From NCBI GenBank assembly GCA_028583605.1, contig CM053329.1, positions 11,766,501 to 11,830,500 on the forward strand: a stretch of 64,000 nucleotides of DNA, in the 5' to 3' direction. The notes beneath the pieces were generated by a model. That model ran no database searches and was not told the origin of the DNA. It saw only the letters and a program-made list of their open reading frames with translations. The translations under genes were made by a program, and so were the position numbers. Source of the DNA: Dastarcus helophoroides (taxonomy: Eukaryota; Arthropoda; Insecta; Coleoptera; Bothrideridae). Shown piece after piece: positions 48,930 to 62,739 of this stretch (positions are counted from its first letter, which is position 1; the number at the start of each line of letters is the position of its first letter).

Positions 48930-50870
48930 TAAAACGAATTCCTTTGTTATAAGTGTTACAAAAGAGTAGAGAAATCCTACTTTTCATATACGAAAATCAT
49001 GCAGACATCATAGGCGATCTGTATTACTAATGTTAATAAATATAAATGATAATAAATATTCGTTAGAGATGCACATCTTTATAATTTATCTAACCATAGA
49101 ATATTTATTTCTCATTCATTCATATTCAAATGATTTCTTTTGCTATTTATTTTGTTTTGTCAAAAAAGGTGTTAAATATTTTTAGTTACTCCAAATATGT
49201 TCACATTTTCAAAATCTACCTAGACAAAGTCGCAGGTGGGGCCTATCAATTATAAAGTGAAAAGTGCTTAAAGAAAGGTTTCAATAGTAGAATAAAATTA
49301 ATGCAACAATTTAAATGATTATCCATAATCACATCCAATTAATTACATTGCTTACCTTTTATCACATTTTGAAGAACGAAGTGCAAATTTTATTTTCCAA
49401 TCAACTTCTTCATTAATCTGGAACAAAAAAGTCGTAACTAAGGAGAGATTCTTTTACAAAATGCCAACGAATCTTTGTAATGATCAGGGAATTAAAAAAC
49501 TTCATACAAGCAGTTAGGTAGGGATTTTTGTGTCTACTTTGATAACTACATGTTATTAATTGACCATAAACAATGTATAGTTGAGCCAGCAATGCTGTTT
49601 TCTTTTTAATTTTGTTCCCAAAAGTTTCCCCAAGAAGTCTCATGCACCAGTATTATCCAGGATGGGGTCAATGGTACACAAAAAGCTTCTCAAGCCGCCA
49701 ATGCGGATAAGCTCCGTGAATGATTGTAATTTAGCTCTCACGTAACTCGTTGGTTCCCTTTAAATACTTTTTGCATCACTCGACGAACTGACAAACGACT
49801 ACCAACCTCGCACGTGGAATGCGATTATTTGATATATTGACTGAACTCTCGCGGGATTCAAAACCACAACAAAAGCTGTCATAAGCTCGTCGATGCGCTC
49901 GATGATGACAAAGCTTATCGCCGCTTGGAAGCAAACCATCGTTTTGCATGCGTCGCACTTTAATATCGTGTACCTTGTTAAGCACAAGATTAATGCCGGC
50001 ACGGACTCCCATTATAAATTATCCACTTTAACACCTTTCGCTAACAAAGCATGTTCCGCTTTAATTTTTATGGATCTGGTCCGGTGGTTGATTTAAATTA
50101 TTGCGCTGCTCGTGATGATGTTTCTTTTAGGTGTACTTAAATTTTAATTAATGCTGAGATACCTCGGAATGCTTTTAGCTGCTCTTAGACCTGAGGGAGT
50201 TCGTGATATGGAGTGATGCTAATGTGCAACATTTTTACGCCCCCAGCCTAACAAGCCCCAACAAAAACAACAACATATACATAAGCTCTCTTTTCTAATT
50301 ACGATGAAACTCGTGCCATCTCCTAGAAGTTCTTTGGTCCGCCTATTTTGAGGCTCGTTTAAGTTTAAATTAGACCTCGAAAACATGCTCGTTTTGATGT
50401 TGAAGAATATAACACTTTAAACTTTTAAATTTCTACGGATATTTGTTCTAGTTGGGGCGTTAAAGAACTTGTAGGAAGTAAATCGTTGAGAAGTTGCGCT
50501 CTTTTCGTGTTTAATACCAGGAAACTGAAAAGAAATTTTTCAACTTACTTCTGCGAGTTGTTTAAGCGACGTGTACTTTAGAAAAGTTTTCTAATATCGA
50601 ATTCTTGGCCGGTGGCGTTATGAGCAGCTTGTACGTCTTTTCGTAGAGATTACAACCAATAGAGATTCATGGTGCATATGAGCTTTAATGACACTGTTGG
50701 AAAGATTTATTAGAAATAATGGTAAAAGCTGTTAAATCGAATTTTAATAAAAATTCTGCATGCATGTAAAAGATTTAGAGCTGTCACTTCTCTAAAGGCT
50801 TCTTGACCAGTGTGGAAAAATTCGTTTCACTGCAAGTGGATAGTAATCTATTTTATTGTAATGTCTACAG
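48930..50870. other. No recognised gene; 49780-50100 is of unusual complexity
   Basis: AT-rich at first, then a stretch at about 49780-50100 with higher GC content and overlapping open frames on both strands (49776-50012 minus; 49893-50096 plus). Neither resembles a known protein to me. A conserved non-coding element is one possibility. Confidence 0.35.
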
Positions 50871-52290
50871 ATACGAAATTTGTATCGACTGACCCTATAC
50901 ATATCCGAGAAAATACTCTACTACCTAGTAAAACTGACATCAAAATTGGTTTCATCGTTTCTGAGTTATTTCCGGGGAAAAATATCGCATGAATATATTT
51001 TCAATAATGACTTAGAAACTGGTGAATAGATATTAAAGCTACTTGAAACAAAAAGTAAAGATTTTGTAGGACACGTTTTAAACCGTTCTTACACTCGATC
51101 TGCGCTATGTTAAATGTTGTATACAATTTTAGAAGTCGCAGGAACCATTTTGTTTTCAATATTTTTTAAGCAGTTGAAAGTAGTTATAATAATAACTTTT
51201 GTTGACTTATTTGTGCCAGCTGCCTGTTTGTTTTCTCAAAATCAATAAGTAGCTGTTAAAAAGAGCAAAAAACATGCTCAAACAAAATACCTTACTATTT
51301 AAGCAGAGTCGTATCAAAGTTATCGTTCACAAGCCAGAAAGGTTCTGCATCTTTTAATGAAAATCGCATCGAAATTGGTGTAGTCGTTTTCGAGTTATTT
51401 CCAGACAAACAATCACTGTTTGTCTGTATGTTTCAAAATAACTTGGTAACGGCTCAACTTATTTTGAAGCTGCTTGGACTTTAAGGTTGGGTTGGGTATA
51501 CCTAAAATTATTTTTTTCTCAATTTAAACTAAACGTGTTTTTAAAGTAATAAAATTTAGTATGTCGCAAATACCTTTCAACAGTCAACGGTATACAATCC
51601 CAAAATTTTAATTATTTTCTCAAAATCAGGAATTTGCACCCAACATTTTACATAAATGTTTGGAAAAAGGTTTCAAATTTTAGGATTAAGACGAATTAAA
51701 TACTTTGTTTTAAGTATAAAGTTAATCCCATTAGAGGTTACTTAACTCAAAATGTCGACTTTTAATTGAAAGTTCTGTCATTGTCTCACAATTCTCTCCA
51801 GAATTATTTCGAAGCAAATAGACACTATTTGTCTGAATGCCCTAAAATAATGCAGAAATATCCAACCTTTATGGAAGTTTCATTAAAAGCCAGTCTCAGG
51901 CATGCTTTTTACTATTTTTACTCTTCTTTATGTAGAGTGTTCTACGCTTTCTTTAACAAACTGAAGGTAATATTTGTCTATGTATAAGTTTATATTAAGA
52001 TTATTTATTTACATGACATTACCATAAAATTGTCAGCGTTTACTTTGTTTAAGTAGAAATGTTTAAAAATTTTCAAGCGACTAAAAAAGTAGCCTTAAAC
52101 ATACTCAAAAAAATACCCTACCCTTTAGTGAAAGCCGCATCGAAATGGGACTGACCATTCTCGAGTTATTCCTAAACAAACAGCCACTGTCTGTCCGTAT
52201 GTCCAAAAATAATTCAAAAACTAAAAAGCCGAGTTTCATAAAACTTTTACCAAAAACCAATGTTAAGAATGCTTAAGGTTTAAGCTTTTC
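50870..52290. repeat. Several diverged family F foldback repeats
   Basis: Copies or parts near 50900-51000, 51300-51480 (GAGTTATTTCCAGACAAAC ... CTGTTTGTCTGTATG ... AAAATAACTTGG) and 52080-52260 (GAGTTATTCCTAAACAAAC ... TGTCTGTCCGTATG). Facing arms pair as in the other copies. No coding sequence. Confidence 0.65.
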
Positions 52291-52321
52291 TTATACCTCT
52301 TTACACATAGTGAAATACGTA

Positions 52322-53664
52322 GGGGAGACTGAGGTACTCTGAACCACGCGGAATTGCGGACCAGCTTCATATTTTTTTTTTCTCTAATAATGGTTGATAA
52401 CTACAAATAACTGTCGTCAGCTCGTCTCATGTTAGATTAGATTAGATTATATATGGGTCGTTTCGTTGTGTTTCTCTTCGTCCATCCCGCACCACGACCT
52501 AAGAAGATCTTTTGTGCATACCCTACTCTATGTAGTTCCCAGGTTTAAACTCTTTTTGTAAAAAGTACACAAAGTATACAAAAAAAAGAAGTAAACATTT
52601 TCCATAAAATAGAAATTTCCAAAAGTAAAGCTTTTCAAAAATTAAAATTTTCGAAAGTTGCAATTGAAGATCAAAGTATTTAAAATAATCAAAAATTTGA
52701 GGAGAAGTCATATTTAAAAAAGTGGAAATTTTAAAAAACTGAAACTGAAATTTGAAGTTTTCAATAGAAGTTTCAACATTTTCAGGTTAGTTTAGAAAAA
52801 ATAGAATTTTAGAAACATCGAATCAAAAGCCGAAATATTTAAAAAGGCACAATTTTGAAATTTCAAAAGGGGTAGATATTTCGAAAAAATCGAAAATTTT
52901 TAAATAAATAGGAATATTCCGAGAAATTGACAATTTTCAAAAATGGTTGAAATTTTGAAAAAAGATTGAATCTTGAAAGAAATGAAAATATTTAAAAAAG
53001 TCGCGATTTTCAGAAAAGTAAAACCTTCGAATGAAAGTCCCTATTTTTGAAAGAAGCAGGATTTTGCAAAAAAAGTTCAAATCTATTAAATAAGATGGAA
53101 ATCGAAAAAGAAAGTTTAACACTTTTTAAAACGTAAACGTTTTAAAAAATTGCAATTTTTAAGGCTCAAACTTTTCAAAAAGGTTAAAATGTTCGAATTT
53201 TCAAAGAAAACAACCAAAACTTTCAAAAGGTCAAAAATTCGAGTCGTTATTTTAAAAAAACTGAAATTTTCAAAAAGCAGAAATTTTTAAAAAAGATGTA
53301 GTGGCAAAACTCAAAATTTCGAGACAAAACAAAAATATTAAAAAACGGAAAAGTTTCAAAAGCCCAATTATTGAGTGAACCTAATCAAAAATTTTAACAT
53401 TTAAAAAGTATTCAAATTTCGAAAAATAAAGTGGAAGTTACCAAAGATTTTGTTTTTTTCTTAAGCTGACATTTTAAAATAGTCCAAAGTTTATAATTTT
53501 TAAAAAGAAAAATTCATAATATTCAAAAAAAATCAAAATTTCGAGAAAAGGCCGAAATTTAAGAAAAAATTCGGATATAAAAATAGCAATTTGAAACAGG
53601 TCACAATAATCTATATAGTTTGTAGCCAACATTAAAGGGCGGTTCACAATACCACAGTCTCCCC
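52322..53664. mobile_element. TIR element filled with A-rich satellite DNA
   Basis: Left end GGGGAGACTGAGGTACTC-TGAACCACG; the reverse complement of the right end is GGGGAGACTGTGGTATTG-TGAACCGCC. TA occurs on both outer sides (52320-52321 and 53665-53666). The interior (52550-53600) is the GAAATTTTNAAAAA satellite seen elsewhere, with no transposase. This is a non-autonomous TIR element whose cargo is the satellite. Confidence 0.75.
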
Positions 53665-54410
53665 TAATATTTAAGTGAACATAAAAAAATTAAAGTTTCT
53701 ATCTGTGGTTTCAAAATTGCTGTTTTTGTGTAAGATTTTATGATGATTTACATGACCTAAGGACAATGCAATTGTCTGGCTTTTTTGCTTGTTTGTCTAA
53801 ATGAAAATGTTGGTTTCAATCTAATAAAAAAATAGTCCCGAACATAGTAAAAAAAATCTTACCTTTTGGCGTACATAGCCTCAAAATAGGTTAAATTGTT
53901 TAATCACTTAAAAAATACAGTTGCTCTAACGCATTTCCATAGCCAAACTAGCATCGTCAGGAAGATAAATCTTTCTTGGTTTTAAGGGACAGAATTTGTA
54001 TATCAATTTTTAAAGAGACCAAGGACCAATCCGTTCCACCAAAAAAATAAATAAAAAAAACAGCCACTATCTGTATATTCTAAAATAATTTAAAAATAGC
54101 TTAACCAACTTTTATGGGACGTTCACTAAAGGCTAATATTAAGGATGTTTTAGACTGGTGTTACACTTCTCTAAACACAATGTTATAGGAGCTATGTAAA
54201 TGTATATTAATACAATTGAAGTATATGTCGATGAGTTCAAAATTATTGCTTTCGTATAGGAATGAATGAATGAATAAAACTTTTTGCAAAGCTAATAAAA
54301 AAGTCAGGGCCGTTTCGGTAAATTTTTCACCATAATGCAACTCTTCGAAATGCCCCCCCCCCCATAATTTTTTTTTATTTAAAACAAAAAAAATAACCTT
54401 TGATTATGAT
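53665..54410. repeat. Family F remnants and a family H copy
   Basis: Family F words appear near 53820-53900 and 54060-54150. Family H lies at 53925-54040 (GTTGCTCTAACGCATTTCC ... CAAGGACCAATCCGTTCC); its hammerhead-like core reads CTGACGA followed by a damaged stem II on the minus strand. A C14 run lies at about 54351-54364. Confidence 0.6.
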
Positions 54411-54413
54411 TCT

Positions 54414-54712
54414 ATTGCACAGACCAATAGGTTTGAACATTTATTAGATTCGAAGTTTGGAAACCAAAGACCGGTTTCGATCTTGTTAGATCTAGTCAGA
54501 TCGAAACCGATATTTGGCTTCCAAACTTCGAATCTAATAAATGTTCAAACCTATTGCTCTGTGCATTAAAATCCTTGTCTTCTGGGAACTTTTCTAGAGA
54601 GCAACAGCTTCGCTATGTGGCAGTGTTTTAACTGTTCGTAGTTCAGCTACCTATGATTCACTATAAACGTCTAGAGGGCTGCATGAATTTGCAGTCTAGG
54701 TTGTATTCTACT
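54414..54712. repeat. Hammerhead repeat (family S), copy 4, snapback form
   Basis: Inverted arms GCACAGACCAATAGG...GGAAACC and GGCTTCC...CCTATTGCTCTGTGC (~75 bp each) face each other around the hammerhead region at ~54466-54520. On the minus strand the core reads CTGACTA (G8 changed to T), stem II GATCT-AACA-AGATC is intact, then GAA, ACCGGT, C, TTTGGT. The stem I 5' strand is replaced by the turn. The distal half continues in the plus sense to CTACTTGCAT. Confidence 0.75.
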
Positions 54713-54849
54713 TGCATACTTCGATTATGAGTTGAAAGATTAATGAAAAATTAAGTGTAAGCTTAAAGCAGAACTGTCAACACATATGTAGGAATTATTT
54801 CAAAATTTTGATTAAATTATTTAATTTTTGTAATATCGTATAATACAAA

Positions 54850-57700
54850 ATATCGAAGTCTATTTCGAAATTATAACCTCTTTGAGGTATTTTCAAATTT
54901 GACTTTTTTTTTCAAATTCTGACTTTCAATTTAAAATTTCGACTTTTTCCCAAAGATTCCGCAATAGTTTTTAAATTAGGATTTATTTTTAAACAATTTT
55001 ACCCCCAAAATTACGAAAATAATAAAAAATGAGGTGAAATATAATTTTTTTTCCAAAAAAATCACGAAACACTTTTACATTTAATTTTATCATTCTCAAA
55101 AATTCAGGAGTTTTATTTAAACAAAATTTAAACTTTTTCTCTAAATAAAAGTTTAAACTTTTATTTTTTACATACAGCTAAAATTTTTATTTTATAGATA
55201 TATAGAATTTTGATTTATAGATTTTTTTCCGAAATTTTATAAGCAGTCTTTTGTTATTTGTATTTTAGATTTAAAATCATTCCTGAAATGTTGGGATTTT
55301 TTATTACTAGCATCACTTGTGGTTGAAATTCGATCAAAACCAAATACATGCTTGTATGCAATTCTCAATTTTTGCCGCAAATCATCGAATTATATTTTTT
55401 TTGAAAATATATAATTTTTAATCGACAATTTTGACCCCCTTAAAAATTGTTATTTTATTTTATCTGAATTTTTTCTCAGAATTTCGACCTTTTCTCGAAA
55501 TTTCGCCTTTTTGGAAAATTGAATATTTTTATATTCGAAAATTATGAACTTGCGACTTTTTTTATTTGTCAGCTTAAGAAAAAACAGAATCCTTGGTAAC
55601 TTCCACTGAATTTTTCGAAATTTAAATACTTTTCAAATGTTAAACTTTTTGATTAGTTTCACTCAATAATTGGGTTTTTATTTTGAAAATTTTCCGTTTT
55701 TCAATGTTTTGGCTTTGTCTCAAAATTTATACTTTAACCACTTCGTCTTTCTTTGGAAAATCCTTCTTTTTTGAAAATCTGTTTTTTAAAAATATCGACT
55801 CGAATTTTTGACCTTTTGGAAGTTTTGATTGTATCGTTGAAAATTTTGCCTTTTTGTACATTTTAATCTTTTTCAAAATTTTGACCCTTAAACATTGCAA
55901 TTTTTTAAAACGTTAACTTTTTAAAATGTGTCGATTTTTCTTTGTCGATTTCCACCTTATTTGAAAGACTTCTTTGCAAAATTCTGCTTTTTTTGAAAAT
56001 ATTCACTTTTATTCGAAGGTTTGACTTTTCTGAAAATCTCGACTTTTTTAAATATTTTCATTTCTTTAAAGACTTAATCTTTTTTCAAAATTTCAACTTT
56101 TTTTTTAAAAATTGTCACCTTCCTGGAATATTCCTATTTATTTAAAATATTTTGAATTTTTTCGAAATATCGACTCTTTTTGGCATTTCAAATTTTAAAA
56201 TTGTGCCTTTTTGAATATCTCGACTTTTGATTCGATGTTTCCGAAATTCCATTTTTTCTAAACTGACTTGAATATTTCGATTTTTTTGAAAATGTTGAAA
56301 CTTCTGGAAAGGACTGGTCCTTGGTTATCTTCAAAAATTGAAATACAAAACTTGTCCCCTGAAACCAAGAAAGAATAAAAACAGAACAAACGTTGCTCTA
56401 ACGCGTTTCGATAGCCAAGCTATCATCTTTAGAGAGTTACATTATAGTACCGTATGGTATCTCTCTAAAGATGACTGCTTGGCTGTCGAAATGCGTTAGA
56501 GTTGAAACTTCTATTAAAAATTTCAAATTTCAGTTTAACTTTTTCAAAATTTTCACTTTTTTAAATACGACTTTTCCCAAATTTTTGATTATTTTAAAAA
56601 CTTTGATCTTCAATTTCAACTTTCGAAAATTTTAATTTTTGAAAAACTTTACTTTTGGAAATCTCTATTTTATTGAAAATTTGTATGTCCATTTTTTTGT
56701 GTACTTTTTAGAACACTTCTACTCAAAATCTTTTTCTACTTTTTTCAAAATTTTGACTTCGAAAAATTCTACCTTTTTTTCAATTTTGATTTTTTTAAGT
56801 TCGAATATAAGGTTCGAATATTTCCAAAATTTGACCTTTGTTGAAATTTGAGTTTTTTTGAACATATCAAATTTAATTTATAATGTTTATTTTTCTAGTA
56901 TACTTTTTAGGAGAATTTCGTCTATTTTGAGATTTTTGATTTTAACGTTGGTAGTTTTTTGACTTTATCGTGAAATCTCAACTTTGAAAGCTTCACGAAA
57001 ATTTTCAGTAATTTTTCCTTTCTTTTTGAAATTTCGAACGATATTCAAAAATTTGATTTATTCTTTCAGTTTTTGCTTTACTTGAAGATTTTGATTTACG
57101 AAAAATCTTACTTTTTTAAAAACTTTTGATCTTATTAAAAGATTTACTTTTTGAGGAATTTTTTAATTTAAAAAATTTTGAATCTTTCAAAATTTAAGTT
57201 TTCTTTAAACTTTTTAAATTTTTTGTTCAAAGTTTTAATTTTTTGGTCAAAATGTCCTATTTCTTTACAAATTGTAAAATATTTTTGTCGGTAAGATTTG
57301 CAACTTTTTTATTGTTTCAAAATCTCGACTTTAAAAACTTTGTTCTTTTTCATAATTTTGACTTTTATCAAAAATTCCAACCATTTTTAAAATTTTCGGT
57401 TGTTTATCAAAGCTTCGACTTTTTTTGAAAGTTGTAACTTATTTTCAGGATCTTGACTTTTGCTCTAAATTTCTAACAATTTTTGTAACTTTGTTTATTT
57501 TTGAGCTTAACAATTTTAAAGACATTTTTCAAATTTTGATTCTTTTTTGAAATTTATAGGTTAGTTTCAAAATTAATATAAATTTTAAAATTAAACGCAG
57601 AATTTTGAGAAAAAAATAAAAAATTCGAGAAAAAACTCGAAATTCATTAAAAAACTATCAAACTTTTTCTATTTTGTTTTTTCATGAATATCAGATAATC
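54850..57700. repeat. T-rich satellite block
   Basis: Same TTTTTCAAAATTTCGAC-type degenerate repeat as 34.7-39.4 kb. It is split by a family H copy at 56305-56505. Open frames here are F/L/K-rich artefacts. Confidence 0.7.
56305..56505. repeat. Family H copy in snapback form
   Basis: GGACTGGTCCTTGGTTATC, CCCTGAAACCAAGAAAG, GTTGCTCTAACGCG, then the hammerhead-like core on the minus strand (56403-56445), followed at once by a second core on the plus strand (56461-56508). Both have CTAAAGA instead of CTGAAGA, so the essential G5 is lost in both halves. Confidence 0.7.
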
Positions 57701-57939
57701 AAGAGTTATAAAAAAGTTCTTTATTATTAAAAGAACTCAAAGCACTCAACTCAACGAAGAGCCTCATCAGAGCATTTGCCCATCCTTGACATAGACCGCT
57801 AAGGAAAAGCGATGTGTCAAAATTTTTAATTAGTGAATTGTTCAAATTAAATGTTGATTTAGCTGCTTATGTCTTCTCTTTAAGGTGCCGTCTGGTGCGG
57901 TTGCCTTTTTGCATCATAACCCTAAAAAAAGTAATCCTA

Positions 57940-58240
57940 AATATAAGGAAGGAAATGCTTTACATTTTAGTTAAAGTAACATCAAAATATGTTGAGTCGT
58001 TTTCGACTTATTTGAGGACAAGCAGTTATTGTTTGTCTGTATGTTTGAAAATAACTTTCGAACCACTTATCCGATTTTGAAACTATTTGCACTCAAATGT
58101 AGAGTAACTTATTGGCTATGTGCTAGGTATTATTTATGATTAAAGGTAATAGAAACAATCACCGTCTATCTGTATGTCTAAATATAACGCAGGATTGGTT
58201 GGATCGATTTTCATGAATTTCTTAGTAAAAGATAGTTTTA
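57940..58240. repeat. Family F foldback repeat copies
   Basis: GAGTCGTTTTCGACTTATTTG, then CAAGCAGTTATTGTTTGTCTG, then AAAATAACTTTCG and CCGATTTTGA; a second, partial copy follows at 58150-58240. Confidence 0.65.
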
Positions 58241-58499
58241 AATATGTTTTAGATCAAGCATGTGCAACATATGAACTGCGGGCCAACTCTAGTCCCTCCA
58301 CTTGATTTTGTATGGCCCTTGTATTATTTTCATTTTTTTTTTAAATTGCTTATTAGGGGCCTAAACAATATTTAATGTTTTAGTGAATAATGCTTTTTTC
58401 ACTAATTTTGAAAAAAAATTATGAAATCACTATTTAACCAGTTTAAATTATCTTGTTATATTGTTTTTAAAGAAATTCGATTTGATTCGAAAGTATTAT

Positions 58500-58650
58500 T
58501 TTTGGTGGAACGGACTGGTCCTTGGTTATCTACAAAAATTGAAATAAAAATCTTGTAATGAAACCAAGAAAGATTAAAAAATACAACATAGGTTGTTCTA
58601 ACGCGTTTCGATAGCCAAGATGTCATTTTCAGAGAGAGTATCTCTGAAGA
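58500..58650 (-). repeat. Family H copy, degraded hammerhead-like core
   Basis: GGAACGGACTGGTCCTTGG through GTTGTTCTAACGCGTTTCG. The core on the minus strand reads CTGAAAA with a broken stem II. It lies directly beside a family S copy. Confidence 0.7.
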
Positions 58651-58658
58651 TGAACGTC

Positions 58659-58873
58659 CATAAAATATGCAAGTAGAATGCAACCTAGACTACAACTTCA
58701 TGCAGCCCTCCAGGAGTGTATAGTGAATCATAGGTAGCTGAACTACCAACAGTTGAAACCACAGTTGCCACCTAGCGAAGCGGTTGTTCTCCAGGAAAAA
58801 GTTCCCAAAAGACAAGGATTCTAATGCACAGACCATCTAATAAATGTTCAAACCTATTGGTCTGTGCATTAGA
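58659..58873. repeat. Family S copy 5, hammerhead region deleted
   Basis: From GCAAGTAGAATGCAACC in the minus sense to AATGCACAGACC, then directly to ATCTAATAAATGTTC and GGTCTGTGCATTAGA in the plus sense. GTCCATAAA (9 bp) flanks both borders (58649-58657 and 58874-58882 approximately). Confidence 0.72.
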
Positions 58874-59479
58874 GTCCATAAATTAATAAATTATTCATTG
58901 AAAATTTTAAACTTTATCTGAATTTCTAATTTTTTCATGAAATTTAAACTTTTTTTGTTTAATATTTTACCAAATTTGTCAATTTAGGACCAATTTTAGG
59001 TTACACCAATACTTTGAGGTAACAATCAAAATATTTTAAAATTAAGTAATGAAATAAAAATTTCTTGTATGAAAACAAAATTTTAGGGAATTTTTTAGAT
59101 TAAAAAAGAAATATACTATTAATTTTAAGTTTAAGCTCGAAAGTTCTGAAAATATTTACAATTTTAAAAAAACAACCAAAACTGTAAAAGTTTAGCTGGA
59201 ATTTCTATTTTTCTTCAAGTCTCTTTCAAAATAAATATTAAAATGAAAAGAAAACTTTTAGACTTTCAGACGAAATACAAATCTTGACCTTAGGATTAAA
59301 ATGCGGAGAATATCATTAAAATTGAAGCAGCTGTATGTGATTCTAAAATCATCATCTATAAGTTAACATTTTATGATTGTTCAGCTGACTTACAAACCAT
59401 GCAATTGCCTATTGATCAAAAAAAATTGTTATTAAATAACGGATTAATTAAAAATATAGCATTGAACTTACTCAACAAA

Positions 59480-59780
59480 ACACTCTACTCTTTAACAAAA
59501 TTTGCATCCAAATCGCTTTAGTCGTTCCAGAGTTATTTCAGAACAAACAGTTATTGCTTGTCTGTATGTTCCAAAATAACTTGAGAACGGCTTAACCTAT
59601 TTTAATGCTATTTCAACTAAAAAGTAAAGTAATGTATTGACCATGTTTACGATTATTCTTGCCCTTGATGTGAACCAGGTTAAACGATTAAAGATTATGA
59701 AGAGAATTACTGTCTGTCTGTATGTCCAAAACTATCTAAAGAAGGCTTCAACAAATTTTGATGTTACTTTACGTTCGAGT
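59480..59780. repeat. Family F foldback repeat copies
   Basis: CAGAGTTATTTCAGAACAAAC ... TTGCTTGTCTGTATG ... AAAATAACTTGAG, and a partial copy at 59700-59770. Confidence 0.62.
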
Positions 59781-59789
59781 AGAGTATTT

Positions 59790-62730
59790 TATTAAGCATA
59801 ATTTAGGTTATATTTGTACCCGCAATGTTAAAAATTTAAAGGTTGCTAAAAATAGTTGATTTCAAATTGTTCTAAACAGTACGTGTTGTCGCAAATAAAT
59901 TTATAAATTATTCTTATTCTGCTGTCTAACAGACTGTTTGAAAATAACGGCAAACTTGACGAAACGTTGGCTCATACTGACTAAGCATTTTCTTATACCT
60001 CTTTCACTTGAATCAAAATATGCAAAAATATTATTAATGATCAAAAAAGTTGGTTACTATCACATATCTTTTAAACATTTAGTTTATTTGACATTCAAAA
60101 TAATGCTTTCAAATTCGACTGTAATTAGTTGAAGCAATTCGTAAATTATAAAATGTTAATTAATTGTTCTCAATTATTTATTTATTTTTTAAATAATCGA
60201 AGCTTTTTTTAGTCTTTTAGTTTCGTAAATTGTGCTTTTAATCACATTTAAAGCATTTATTTTTTTATAGTCTGCCTGAATACTGAAAATGTTACATAAA
60301 AATAAAAGAATAATTCTTTTTTATCAGTTCATATAAAATTTAACTATAAAATTAAAATTTTCTTGAAATTCCCAACATAAAATTAAAAAACAAAAACAGC
60401 TTAAATTCCCACTTTCAAGTTGAGAGTCAAAAGCACAAATTAGTCCAAACTCGATAGAGGTCAGCGTCCCAGGTAACAAGAACAATCAAAATCTATAAAA
60501 ATTTCTGAATATTTGGCTTTGCTTCTCGAAATTTAAAATTTAATATCGAACTTCAAAGTTTAATCTCGGAGTTTGAATCTGAAAATTTTCACTTTAAGTT
60601 GGTTCTCCCTTTAATTGTTTTTCTCAAAATTTCTGTTAGATATTACTAAGAGTGTTACCCATAGATCTTCAAAATTAAAAGAACTGTAACGGTGCCGAAG
60701 CAGGGGTATTTAATGTCAAATTTACGACGTCTAATATTCAAGCTGTAGGCGAAAGAACTTTTTCGAAAAGATTTCAATTTATTGCTGACAAACTTTTCTA
60801 TAGATCTTGATAAAAGTGTAATAATAGAGAGCAGCATTGCTATGAACTATTAAAATATGAGAATTTCTGTTGGTACCGTTTTTGCGTAAACAATGTTCCA
60901 AATTAGGATCTTATGGAATGCTCCTTTCTGCATGTTAGGGAAACGTCTTGAAGTAATGGCAACATAGTAATACTTCTTCTAAGTGGATTTGATTTAAGCT
61001 TCATCACGAATGTTGTCGGTTCATTAAATCTCTTGTAAAGCGGCTTGGAGATTTGTATTCCCTCGCATACAGCTTCTGCTAAAAATCAAGTAGTGATGGG
61101 ACAGCGGACATCTAACATTCTAAAATTTTTTTGCTACGAATACTGCCGAAGAGTTACCTTAATACTGAGATGTCGATCTTAAACTCAAGCAATTTTTTTG
61201 CAAGTTTGACATTTAAAGTCGAAAATCTAGTTCAAAATTAAATTAAGAGGAAAGTTAAAATTTCAAGACAACATTTTAAATATCTAGCTTAAAATTCAAA
61301 TTTCACATGTTCATAGACTTGGTGTATCGAATCGCGTTTTTATTTTAATTAACTCTCGATATTTTTGCACGTTTACCAATAAATGTTAAATCGATTTAGT
61401 TCAACATGTTTTTCGTTTATAATAGTCAATAGTTTATTCAGTTTTCGACGTTTTGTCGTCATGTTCTTTTAATTAAATTCACACTGCTGGGTAATTCAAT
61501 AAAACTTGTATGAGTGAAATTTTATTTCACGACAAATTAAACATTGGCAGGAATAGCTGCAGGGCGAAAGGTAATACGAATCGCAGGTGCTTTATGTTGG
61601 TTTCTATTTGCATAATATTTCATTGGGTAAATGTATATCTAGTTTTATAGTTCAGCACGGAAGGCTCGCAATTGTGCCAACATATTAAATATTACAAACA
61701 AAATATACCAGATCTGCTATTTTTGTTATAAATTCCCATTTATACTTCTACATATTTTTTAATTTTATTATTGTCTGAGGCATAGGCGACGAATTATGAG
61801 CAAAAACAAATTACACATACAGGGCAGTTTAAGCGAAGCTTGGGGGTTTATTCAAATTTAATCAAAAACTACAAAGGCAAAGGCCACCGGTACAAAGTGG
61901 AATATTTTAAAATTTTCCGCATATTCTTATCTCGCGTGCACAGCTTTAATAAAATTCACTCTAAATTCTTCATAATTTTCAATGATACGTTAAATTTTAC
62001 GCGAAATGTCCTACTATCGATAAATTGTAGTGGGCAGAACGAAGGCGGCCACATAAAATGTTGAAATATTTTTCCGCCGCTCTAAATCCTTAATTAAAAA
62101 CTAAATTTCACTCAGTTTCGTGTCACCATTTAGTGTTGTTTATAAGCTGAGATCGATTGTTATTTCGTAGATAAAGCGCCGTTCTGTTATATTTTTGCGA
62201 AATTTTAAGTTCAAATAATAAAGCGAACTGGAGTAAATTACTCATAACTTGGGCTCCTGTCTTTTTTCAAGTATGAAAACTAATACCAAGAGAACATTTT
62301 TCTTTAGAATTTTTATCCTAAGCTAAAAATTTTGATTCTGGTTTGTTATTTTAATTTGAAAAATCATATGAATTCTGGTCTTTTCTATCCCTCTAATTTT
62401 AAAATTTCGTTCGAACAACCTTATTTACTCGTTAAATATAGAGCTCCTAAAGGGACTCTTGTATGCGCACTTTGAAATGCCTGAATATTAAGGAACCTCT
62501 ACACTATCCCTTATTAGCAGGAAGATGTCAAGTTTCAATCCCATTTAAGTATGGTAATCTTCATGATCTTAAATTAATGTCTAAAATAATTATTAAAGTG
62601 CAAATTAAACTGCAAGTTTTGCAAGATTATAAGTAATGTGTTTTCTTGCTACATGTTTTGAGACTCAATTCCTAAACTAATAATTTGACCCTACAAACAT
62701 GTGGCAAGATAAAGTACAGTATGCAAAAGA
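59790..62730. other. No recognised gene
   Basis: No coding sequence recognised. 61300-62250 looks less repetitive than the rest and may be unique or regulatory. Open frames at 60655-60837 and 61840-62064 are short and unfamiliar. Confidence 0.4.
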
Positions 62731-62739
62731 ATTCAATCA

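Noticed and set aside
49776..50096. Overlapping open frames on opposite strands, 67-78 codons
   Set aside because: No recognisable features; mutual overlap suggests chance frames in a locally GC-richer stretch.
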